Source: CAVHXA01 sp963639765 (GTDB taxonomy: Bacteria; Bacillota; Clostridia; Oscillospirales; Oscillospiraceae). Taken from it: 15,144 bases of DNA. A program made the translations under genes and the position numbers. The notes beneath the pieces are model-generated. The model made no database searches. It was not told the origin of the DNA and was given only the letters and a program-made list of their open reading frames with translations. The stretch covers positions 1 to 15,144 of the forward strand of contig CAVHXA010000042.1 of NCBI GenBank assembly GCA_963639765.1. The letters are read 5' to 3'. This document shows, piece by piece, positions 1 through 5,426 of the stretch. Every line of letters starts with the position of its first letter. Positions within the stretch are counted from its first letter, which is position 1.

Positions 1-54
1 CCACCGGGACCGCCGGGACCACCCGGGCCACCGGGACCGCCGGGACCACCCGGA
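1..54 (-). repeat. 27-bp tandem repeat encoding Gly-Gly-Pro units
   Basis: Bases 1-27 and 28-54 are the same 27-bp unit, differing only at the last base (G at 27, A at 54). In the minus-strand frame of the oxidoreductase each unit encodes three Gly-Gly-Pro triplets. The array starts at the window edge, so its real copy number is unknown. A continuing imperfect GP-rich stretch reaches to about base 72. Confidence 0.9.
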
Positions 55-485
55 CCGGGCTGACCGGGACCTGCGGCATTGCCGCCAAATTCTGCCGGGA
101 TACCTGGACTCATGGTATTCTTGGGCTGCAGATCGTTGGCACCGAGGGGAGCCATGGCTACGGAGCCGTAGTAACGGATGGCATCGATGGCCTGGCAGAG
201 ATAATTGTGACAGGTGGTGTCCTGAAAGTCCAGAATAGAGAAGTGACCGGGAGTATTGGACAGATCACCCGTCTGAGGAGACCCGGACTCGATATGGTTG
301 ATTGCAACGGCTGCGGCACCTGCACGGGCACGGTTGGCCAGCAGGGTAATCCACTTCTCCGTTGGGTATTTTTCCGTGCCCTGAATAAAATGCGGCGTGG
401 CGCTGGCAGAGGTCATGCGGGTTTTCAGCAGGACATCACCGGCAGCAAGAGGGGACAGAAGCTTTTCATAGCGCAGACTGCTCAT
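1..485 (-). CDS. Old Yellow Enzyme-family NADH:flavin oxidoreductase, N-terminal part (3' end outside window)
   Basis: The frame reads from an ATG at 485-483 and stays open for 161 codons to the window edge, so only the N-terminal part is seen. A Shine-Dalgarno AAAGGA lies about 9 bases before the ATG. The start MSSLRYEKLLSPLAAGDVLL, then LLANRARAGAAAVAINH (residues 48-64) and QAIDAIRYYGSVAMAPLGA (98-116), matches the first strands of the FMN-binding TIM barrel of Old Yellow Enzyme-like reductases (2,4-dienoyl-CoA reductase/enoate reductase group). These are cytoplasmic flavoenzymes that reduce activated C=C bonds. The substrate cannot be told from this fragment, and any C-terminal FeS or FAD domains would lie outside. 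Residues about 137-161 turn into a Gly-Gly-Pro repeat, in the loop where relatives carry a short active-site-side loop; this is odd for the family. Divergent from tyrS. Confidence 0.8.
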   Translation of the reverse strand, partial: MSSLRYEKLLSPLAAGDVLLKTRMTSASATPHFIQGTEKYPTEKWITLLANRARAGAAAVAINHIESGSPQTGDLSNTPGHFSILDFQDTTCHNYLCQAIDAIRYYGSVAMAPLGANDLQPKNTMSPGIPAEFGGNAAGPGQPGPGGPGGPGGPGGPGGPG

Positions 486-547
486 GGTTCACGTTCCTTT
501 CCGGTATTTGCTCCAAATTCTATGACATGGGAAAACAATTCGCATTC

Positions 548-576
548 ACAATATCACAGACCGGTGAAATTTGCAA
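548..576 (-). promoter_or_regulatory. Putative sigma-A promoter for the flavin oxidoreductase gene
   Basis: Reading the minus strand, TTGCAA (576-571) and TATTGT (553-548) are separated by exactly 17 bases. The -10 box lies 62 bases before the ATG at 485. No other good pair is seen in this part of the gap. The call rests on sequence match only. Confidence 0.5.
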
Positions 577-670
577 GACTGTCCTTTCTTTTTAGGCCGC
601 CCTTTTTTCTTTTTTTATGGCGTCGATTATTTTTTGCCGGCGATATATGGGGAAAAACCGGCTTTACGGC

Positions 671-699
671 TTGACAACAAAAAGGACAGTTGGTAAAAT
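671..699 (+). promoter_or_regulatory. Sigma-A promoter P1 for the T-box leader and tyrS
   Basis: A consensus TTGACA (671-676) is followed after 17 bases by TAAAAT (694-699). Transcription would begin near 706, upstream of the first T-box stem. Confidence 0.75.
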
Positions 700-718
700 G
701 CTCACGGAATGATATAAT
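690..718 (+). promoter_or_regulatory. Possible second overlapping promoter P2 for tyrS
   Basis: TTGGTA (690-695) and a perfect TATAAT (713-718) are also separated by 17 bases, and this pair overlaps P1. The -10 is better and the -35 worse than in P1. A start near 725 would still include the whole of T-box stem I. Which of the two is used cannot be decided from sequence. Confidence 0.45.
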
Positions 719-724
719 ACATGG

Positions 725-972
725 AAACGCAATGACGGGACATAGTACGCGTTTACCCACAGCCAGAGAGCTGCCGGATGGTGCAAGGCAGTCTGCGGGC
801 ACGCCGAATACCTCCCTGAGCGGCCTCTTTGAAACAACCGCTAGAAGAGGACGGGTGCGCCCGATACTGCGCTGAGCATAATTGCTCTCTAAGGTCGTTG
901 CTGAGAGGCTTCGGCACTCAGAGGTGGTACCGCGTTAAATCGCCCTCTGTTCCGATTGGAACAGAGGGTTTT
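725..972 (+). promoter_or_regulatory. Tyrosine-specific T-box leader (tRNA-sensing riboswitch)
   Basis: This untranslated leader senses uncharged tRNA-Tyr and lets transcription continue into tyrS. Visible parts: AGTA on the 5' side of stem I (744-747), the AGAGAG motif (765-770), an apical hairpin CTGCC/GGCAG (771-775 with 787-791), and a specifier loop GAATAC with the tyrosine codon TAC at 809-811. The T-box core AGGTGGTACCGCG is at 922-934. Its TGGT (925-928) should pair with the tRNA acceptor end ACCA, and the last T fits discriminator A, as expected for tRNA-Tyr. The antiterminator helix CAGAGG (919-924) with CCTCTG (944-949) excludes the terminator at 943-968. The specifier agrees with the gene downstream. 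Confidence 0.95.
943..972 (+). terminator. T-box regulated intrinsic terminator before tyrS
   Basis: A perfect 11-bp stem, CCCTCTGTTCC (943-953) with GGAACAGAGGG (958-968), has a 4-base loop (GATT) and is followed by TTTT. Its 5' arm is shared with the antiterminator, so only one can form. Confidence 0.92.
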
Positions 973-992
973 GATATATGGAGGATGCAAAG

Positions 993-2219
993 ATGACACT
1001 GTATGATGAACTCGTAGCCCGTGGACTGATTGCACAGGTTACCGACGAAACCGAGATTCGCGAAATGATCAATGCAGGCAAGGCCACTTTTTACATCGGC
1101 TTTGACTGCACGGCAGACAGTTTGACCGCAGGTCATTTTATGGCGCTCACACTGATGAAGCGTCTGCAGATGGCCGGCAATAAGCCGATTGCCCTGATCG
1201 GGGGAGGCACCACCATGATTGGTGATCCATCCGGTCGGACGGATATGCGAAAAATGCTCACAAAAGAAGATATCGAACACAATGCAGCCTGCTTCAAGCG
1301 CCAGATGGAACGTTTTATCGATTTTTCCGATGGCAAGGCCCTGATGATCAACAATGCAGACTGGCTGCTTGACCTCAACTATGTGCAGCTTTTGCGTGAA
1401 GTCGGAGCCTGCTTCAGCGTAAACAATATGCTTCGGGCCGAGTGCTATAAGCAGCGTATGGAAAAGGGACTGAGCTTCTTTGAGTTTAACTATATGATCA
1501 TGCAGTCCTACGACTTCTACTATCTGTTTCAGCATTACGGCTGCAATATGCAGTTTGGCGGAGATGATCAATGGTCCAACATGCTGGGTGGCACGGAACT
1601 GATCCGCAAGAAGCTCGGCAAGGATGCGTACGCAATGACAATCACGCTGCTCACGGATTCTCAGGGGAAAAAGATGGGGAAGACTGCCGGAAATGCGGTT
1701 TGGCTCGATGCAAACAAAACCAGCCCGTATGAATTTTATCAATACTGGCGCAATGTTGACGATGCCGACGTGATGAAGTGTATCCGTATGCTTACCTTCC
1801 TGCCGATGGATCAGATTCAGGAGATGGAGCAATGGAAGGATGCTCAGCTGAACACGGCAAAGGAGATTCTGGCCTATGAGCTGACAAAACTGGTTCATGG
1901 TGAAGAAGAGGCAAAAAAAGCTGAGACAACCGCACATGCATTATTTGCCGGTTCCGGAGATGAAGCACATATGCCAAGCACATCTCTTACCGAAGATCAG
2001 CTGACGGATAATCAGATTTCCATACTGGATATTCTTTGCATCTGCGGCCTGGCAACATCCAAGTCCAATGCCCGTCAGCTTATAGGAAAGGATAAATGTG
2101 TGTCCGTAAACGGCGAAAAGGTTCTGGACATCTATGCGTCCTATACGGCAGACGATTTAAAGACAGGATTAAAAATCCAAAAGGGTAAAAAAGACTTCCA
2201 TCGGGTGGTTTTGAATTGA
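993..2219 (+). CDS. tyrS: Tyrosyl-tRNA synthetase (TyrRS)
   Basis: Charges tRNA-Tyr with tyrosine using ATP in the cytoplasm. The 408-residue protein has the usual length. The HIGH-like signature is TAGHF (45-49) after FDCTADSL, the tyrosine-site region is QFGGDDQW (187-194), and the KMSKS-like loop is KMGKT (227-231), the variant found in E. coli-type TyrS. An S4-like RNA-binding domain occupies about 345-408. An in-frame ATG exists at 978, but it lies in front of and partly within the Shine-Dalgarno TGGAGG (979-984), which is correctly spaced (8 bases) for the ATG at 993; I therefore start at 993 (MTLYDEL). Expression is controlled by the T-box just upstream. The stop codon overlaps the start of tgt, so the two are translationally coupled. 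Confidence 0.97.
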   Translation: MTLYDELVARGLIAQVTDETEIREMINAGKATFYIGFDCTADSLTAGHFMALTLMKRLQMAGNKPIALIGGGTTMIGDPSGRTDMRKMLTKEDIEHNAACFKRQMERFIDFSDGKALMINNADWLLDLNYVQLLREVGACFSVNNMLRAECYKQRMEKGLSFFEFNYMIMQSYDFYYLFQHYGCNMQFGGDDQWSNMLGGTELIRKKLGKDAYAMTITLLTDSQGKKMGKTAGNAVWLDANKTSPYEFYQYWRNVDDADVMKCIRMLTFLPMDQIQEMEQWKDAQLNTAKEILAYELTKLVHGEEEAKKAETTAHALFAGSGDEAHMPSTSLTEDQLTDNQISILDILCICGLATSKSNARQLIGKDKCVSVNGEKVLDIYASYTADDLKTGLKIQKGKKDFHRVVLN

Positions 2220-3355
2220 TGCAGGCGTTTACTCTGCTAAAAACCGAGGGCGCGGCGCGGCGCGGTCAGCTGGCAACACCGCATGGCACGATCCAGACGC
2301 CTGTATTCATGAACGTCGGGACTCAGGCGGCAATTAAGGGAGGACTGAGTGCCGGGGACCTTTCACGGCTTGGCTGTCAGGTTGAACTGTCAAACACCTA
2401 TCACCTGCATCTGCGCCCCGGCGACGAAACCATCAGGGCGCTTGGCGGTCTGCACAGATTTATGACCTGGAGCGGTCCGATTCTGACCGACAGCGGCGGT
2501 TTTCAGGTATTTTCACTGGCCACACTGCGAAGGATCAAAGAAGAGGGTGTAACATTCGCCTCTCATATCGACGGAAGACGCATTTTCATGGGTCCCGAAG
2601 AAAGCATGAGAATTCAATCCAATCTTGGATCGGATATTGCAATGGCGTTTGACGAATGCATCGAAAATCCCGCACCGTATGACTATGTCAGGCAGTCGGC
2701 TCAAAGAACCGCACGATGGCTGAAACGCTGTAAGCTTGCCCTGAAACAATACAACAGCGAACCGGGTGCGGTGAATCCCGATCAGATGCTCTTTGGAATC
2801 AATCAGGGAGGAACCTATGCAGATATTCGAATTGCCCACATGAAGCAGATAGCAGAGCTCGACCTGCCCGGATATGCCATTGGAGGTCTGGCGGTAGGGG
2901 AGAGCACCCAGACCATGTACGACATCATCGAGGCTGTTGAGCCCTGGATGCCGAAGGATCGTCCCAGATATCTCATGGGTGTGGGCACTCCGTCAAATAT
3001 CATCGAGGGGGTTGCTCGTGGGATAGACTTTTTCGATTGTGTCATGCCCGCCCGAAATGCCCGACACGGAAGACTTTTTACCTGGACAGGAGCGCGAAAT
3101 ATAAAAAATGCAAAATACGAACGTGACGAGAACCCGATAGATCCGAAATGCGACTGTCCGGTTTGCCAAAGATACTCACGCGCATATATGCACCATCTGT
3201 TCAAGGCAGAAGAAATCCTGGGAATGCGTCTGGCAGTTTCCCATAATCTCTATTTCTACAACAGCCTGACGGCAAAAATCAGATCGGCCCTCGAAGAAGG
3301 ATGCTTCGAATCCTTTCAAAGAAAATACTCTGATCTGCTCAGCCAAAAAATATAG
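2219..3355 (+). CDS. tgt: Queuine/preQ1 tRNA-guanine transglycosylase
   Basis: Exchanges guanine-34 in the anticodon of tRNAs for Tyr, His, Asn and Asp with the queuosine precursor preQ1 (bacterial type). The 378 residues match the family. The catalytic Asp is D91 in TDSGGFQVFS, the nucleophile region is FFDCVMPARNARHG with D273, and the GGLAVGE substrate loop is at 222-228. The zinc site is C311, C313, C316 (CDCPVC) and H342. The ATG overlaps the tyrS stop (TGATG); a TTG one codon earlier is possible but less likely. There is no strong Shine-Dalgarno (only GGGTGG at 2203-2208), which fits coupling to tyrS. Placing a tRNA-Tyr-modifying enzyme behind the T-box puts it under the tyrosine signal too (inference). 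Neither queA nor secDF is nearby. Confidence 0.97.
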   Translation: MQAFTLLKTEGAARRGQLATPHGTIQTPVFMNVGTQAAIKGGLSAGDLSRLGCQVELSNTYHLHLRPGDETIRALGGLHRFMTWSGPILTDSGGFQVFSLATLRRIKEEGVTFASHIDGRRIFMGPEESMRIQSNLGSDIAMAFDECIENPAPYDYVRQSAQRTARWLKRCKLALKQYNSEPGAVNPDQMLFGINQGGTYADIRIAHMKQIAELDLPGYAIGGLAVGESTQTMYDIIEAVEPWMPKDRPRYLMGVGTPSNIIEGVARGIDFFDCVMPARNARHGRLFTWTGARNIKNAKYERDENPIDPKCDCPVCQRYSRAYMHHLFKAEEILGMRLAVSHNLYFYNSLTAKIRSALEEGCFESFQRKYSDLLSQKI

Positions 3356-3366
3356 TTCTTCTCTAC

Positions 3367-3395
3367 TTGCCAAGGGCACAGTGAACAGTTATAAT
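3367..3395 (+). promoter_or_regulatory. Sigma-A promoter for yajC
   Basis: TTGCCA (3367-3372), a 17-base spacer, and a perfect TATAAT (3390-3395) lie in the short gap between tgt and yajC. There is no terminator between tgt and yajC, so readthrough is also possible. Confidence 0.75.
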
Positions 3396-3432
3396 CAGCA
3401 CGTTCAAAATTATGCATTAAAGGAGTCACACT

Positions 3433-3816
3433 ATGAAAAAAACCACAAGAGCGCTGCTGGCAATGATTGCGTTGCTCAGCCTTGCACTTACCGGCTGCTA
3501 TTCCACTGGTGATGCGGCCGCTTCTGCAGATGCGGCTTCATCCGGATCGATGGTCTACACAATCGTCATGTTTGCGGTGCTGATCGCTGTGTTCTATTTT
3601 CTGCTTATACGCCCCGAAAACAAAAAGAAAAAAGCACTCAACGAAATGCGCAGCAGCCTTGAGGTTGGCGACGAGATTACAACCATCGGCGGTGTAGTCG
3701 GCACAATCGTCAGCATCAAGGACGAACTGATTACAATCGAAACCGGCGCAGATCGTGTTCGCATGGAGTTTGCCCGCTGGGCTGTTTCCACGAAAGGAAC
3801 ACAGACTGCCAACTGA
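3433..3816 (+). CDS. yajC: YajC-family preprotein translocase subunit with lipoprotein-like signal
   Basis: YajC is a small single-span membrane protein that associates with SecDF and the SecYEG translocon. Here 127 residues start at an ATG with AAGGAG 8 bases upstream. The family core is clear: a membrane span at about 41-59, then FLLIRPENKKKK (57-68) and the cytoplasmic domain with GDEITTIGGVVGTI (79-92). Odd feature: before this comes a second hydrophobic segment, MKKTTRALLA to LALTGC, with a lipobox LTGC ending at C22. Classical YajC begins directly with its membrane span. If processed, the protein would be a lipid-anchored YajC. It has its own promoter, follows tgt as in many bacteria, but the usual secD/secF do not follow. 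Confidence 0.9.
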   Translation: MKKTTRALLAMIALLSLALTGCYSTGDAAASADAASSGSMVYTIVMFAVLIAVFYFLLIRPENKKKKALNEMRSSLEVGDEITTIGGVVGTIVSIKDELITIETGADRVRMEFARWAVSTKGTQTAN

Positions 3817-3828
3817 TTTGCCCGCCCT

Positions 3829-3938
3829 CCTGTTCTGAAAAATCTGCAGGCACACACAGAGGATCCCGGGATAATAAAAATCCGGTTCTGCTTTGCTGCA
3901 GGTGTGTGCAGGGCAGAATTCCAAAACCGCGAAACAGG
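3829..3938. repeat. Nested inverted repeats after yajC
   Basis: GCACACAC (3850-3857) pairs with GTGTGTGC (3902-3909); outside it TCTGC (3843-3847) pairs with GCAGA (3913-3917); outside that CCTGTT (3829-3834) pairs with AACAGG (3933-3938). The 44-base loop contains the palindrome ATCCCGGGAT. On the minus strand the 3' arm is followed by TTTTT (3842-3838), so it could end a minus-strand transcript. Function unknown. Confidence 0.5.
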
Positions 3939-3963
3939 CATTTGCCCGACAGGGCTGGCAACG

Positions 3964-3998
3964 AAAAAACGGGTATCCGGTGAAAGCCGAATACCCGT
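3964..3998 (-). terminator. Intrinsic terminator-like hairpin facing left
   Basis: ACGGGTAT (3969-3976) pairs with ATACCCGT (3991-3998), extended by CGG/CCG (3978-3980 with 3987-3989) around a 6-base loop. Position 3977 with 3990 is C:A on the plus strand but G:U on the minus-strand RNA, giving 12 continuous pairs there. On the minus strand it is followed by six Ts (3969-3964); on the plus strand it is followed by TTCCTG only. No annotated minus-strand gene lies upstream of it, so what it terminates is unclear. Confidence 0.6.
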
Positions 3999-4057
3999 TC
4001 CTGTTGTCACTGCAATTGAGATGCGGCATCGACATCACCCAATGCAAAAAATTACAA

Positions 4058-4105
4058 GGGCAGCACCGCATAATGAGACCGCAGACGAATTGTGCGGTAC
4101 TGCCC
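4058..4105 (-). repeat. 13-bp palindromic hairpin before the aldolase gene, related to the element at 5262-5409
   Basis: GGGCAG and ACCGCA (4058-4070) pair with TGCGGT and CTGCCC (4093-4105), leaving one C:A mismatch on the plus strand that is U:G on the minus strand. A second ACCGCA (4078-4083) can compete for the same TGCGGT. The arms (CAGCACCGCA at 4061-4070 and TTGTGCGGTACTGCC at 4090-4104) resemble those of the element at 5262-5409 in the same orientation. Confidence 0.6.
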
Positions 4106-4128
4106 GGAATCAATGGGATGTTTTTGAA

Positions 4129-5160
4129 ATGATAAGATTCAACAACGACTACAACCACGGAGCTTTCGAGTCTGTTCTGAATGAGCTGGCAGCCACCAAC
4201 AATACAAGCTACGCCGGCTACGGTGAGGATGTGTGGTGCAGCAGAGCAGAAGCACTTATTCAGAAGCTGATTGCCAGGAAAGACGCTCTGGTAAAATTTA
4301 TTCCCGGCGCAACACAGGCAAATATCGTTGTCATATCGGCGGCATTGTCCTCGATTCAGAGTGTGATTGCTGCCGATACCGGACATATCAACTGCCATGA
4401 GGCGGCTTCTGTTGAAAACACCGGGCATAAGATACTGGAGCTTCCGAATACGACCGGAAAAATCACCGCGCAACAGATTGCCGCGTGTGCAGCGGAATAT
4501 TACGACGGCGGAACTCCAGAATATCTGACGGAGCCGAAGATGGTATATCTATCCTTCCCGACCGAACAGGGTACGTTGTATTCCAGGCAGGAGCTGCGTG
4601 ACATCAGCGGGGTCTGCAGGAAATACGGTATGTATCTGTTCGTGGACGGTGCAAGAATGGGCTATGGTCTGGGCGCAGAGAACAATGATTTAACGCTGGA
4701 AGATTTCGCGGAACTGACGGATGTGTTCTATATCGGCGGAACAAAGTGCGGAGCTCTGTTCGGTGAAGCCCTGATTATTACAGAAGACTCTCTCAAATAC
4801 CGCTTCAGGGCATATATGAAGCAGCACGGCGCGGTGCTGGCAAAGGGCTGGCTGATGGGGCTGCAGTTTGTGCGTATGCTCGAGAGCGGTGAATATTTTG
4901 AAAAGACAAAACGGGCCGATGAGTTTGCAATGCAGATAAAACGGGCATTTGCAGCCAAAGACATCCCATTCTGGGTCGACAGCTGCACCAACCAGCAGTT
5001 TGTAATACTGACTGCACAGCAAAAGGAAACGCTGGCGCAAGGCTACTGCTTTGAGGAAGGAGGAGCCGCACCGCAGGGAACGATCGTACGGTTTTGCACG
5101 AGTTGGGCTACAACACAAACCGAGGTTGATGCTTTGATTGCCGACATAGCGAAACTGTAA
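4129..5160 (+). CDS. ltaE: Low-specificity L-threonine aldolase family PLP enzyme
   Basis: A fold-type I PLP enzyme of the beta-eliminating lyase/threonine aldolase family, which cleaves L-threonine or allo-threonine to glycine and acetaldehyde. The 343 residues match the family. Visible: FIPGATQANIVV (58-68), HINCHEAAS (86-94) where H86/H90 sit in the substrate region, the cofactor-ring motif VDGARMGYG (172-180), and the Schiff-base lysine K206 in YIGGTKCG. R321 in VRFCTSW should bind the substrate carboxylate. The frame is open upstream to 3904, but that extension covers the inverted repeats and looks noncoding; the family start matches MIRFNNDYNHG at 4129. The ribosome site is weak (GGGATG at 4115-4120), and I see no good promoter. 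It stands alone between yajC and the convergent pyr operon, flanked by two related palindromes. Exact substrate is not proven by sequence. Confidence 0.9.
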   Translation: MIRFNNDYNHGAFESVLNELAATNNTSYAGYGEDVWCSRAEALIQKLIARKDALVKFIPGATQANIVVISAALSSIQSVIAADTGHINCHEAASVENTGHKILELPNTTGKITAQQIAACAAEYYDGGTPEYLTEPKMVYLSFPTEQGTLYSRQELRDISGVCRKYGMYLFVDGARMGYGLGAENNDLTLEDFAELTDVFYIGGTKCGALFGEALIITEDSLKYRFRAYMKQHGAVLAKGWLMGLQFVRMLESGEYFEKTKRADEFAMQIKRAFAAKDIPFWVDSCTNQQFVILTAQQKETLAQGYCFEEGGAAPQGTIVRFCTSWATTQTEVDALIADIAKL

Positions 5161-5201
5161 AAAAGAGAGCGAGCCGACAAATTCGGCTCGCTTTTTTACA
5201 G
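5155..5201. terminator. Bidirectional terminator between the aldolase gene and the pyr operon
   Basis: A perfect 10-bp stem AGCGAGCCGA (5168-5177) and TCGGCTCGCT (5183-5192) with loop CAAAT is followed by TTTTTT on the plus strand. On the minus strand, three bases after the stem, there is also TTTTTT (5164-5159). The outer flanks CTGTAAAAAA and TTTTTTACAG extend the dyad. It can end both convergent transcripts. Confidence 0.92.
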
Positions 5202-5261
5202 ATGGCCATATGTGTGCAGAGACCTTTGACAGACAAGGCAAAAACCCGCAGATCATTTCGA

Positions 5262-5409
5262 CAGCACCGCACAATTCGACAGGGAATCTGGCGAAGGGAT
5301 TTCTGCATCGCAAATTTGCTGCAGAAAACGCCGGAAACCCTTGTGTTTCCCGCAGCGTATTTGTGTGGGGAAAGGACCGTCAAATCCGGCACGGTTGTGC
5401 GATGCTGCC
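5262..5409. repeat. Element bounded by 13-bp imperfect inverted repeats in the aldolase-carB gap
   Basis: CAGCACCGCACAA (5262-5274) pairs with TTGTGCGATGCTG (5395-5407), with one C:A mismatch on the plus strand (U:G on the minus). The loop contains a further fold: TCTGGCG (5287-5293) with CGCCGGA (5329-5335), enclosing TTTCTGCA (5300-5307) with TGCAGAAA (5320-5327). A hairpin GGAAAC/GTTTCC (5333-5338 with 5345-5350) overlaps the last arm. The whole lies in the 3' region of the pyr operon transcript, with no gene in it. The terminal arms resemble those at 4061-4105. Confidence 0.5.
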
Positions 5410-5426
5410 TTAGAGCCTGATTGGGA

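Larger units (their letters stand above)
3817..4128. other. Intergenic region rich in inverted repeats, no gene seen
   Basis: No convincing coding frame, no plus-strand terminator for yajC and no convincing promoter for the aldolase gene are seen. The region holds three separate inverted repeats (3829-3938, 3969-3998, 4058-4105). Each has an A-run on its left side, so on the minus strand each is followed by a T-tract. In the second and third, the single C:A mismatch on the plus strand becomes a U:G pair on the minus strand, so the folds are better on that strand. Confidence 0.7.

Noticed and set aside
978..992. Earlier in-frame ATG for tyrS
   Set aside because: It lies in front of and overlaps the Shine-Dalgarno sequence that correctly serves the ATG at 993.
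3904..4128. N-terminal extension of the threonine aldolase
   Set aside because: Although in frame, it covers the inverted repeats, has no ribosome site and has no counterpart in the family, whose N-terminus fits the ATG at 4129.
3538..4473. Minus-strand open frame spanning yajC, the gap and the aldolase start
   Set aside because: It crosses two conserved plus-strand genes and three hairpins with T-tracts that would stop its transcript; the translation is cysteine-rich and unlike any family.
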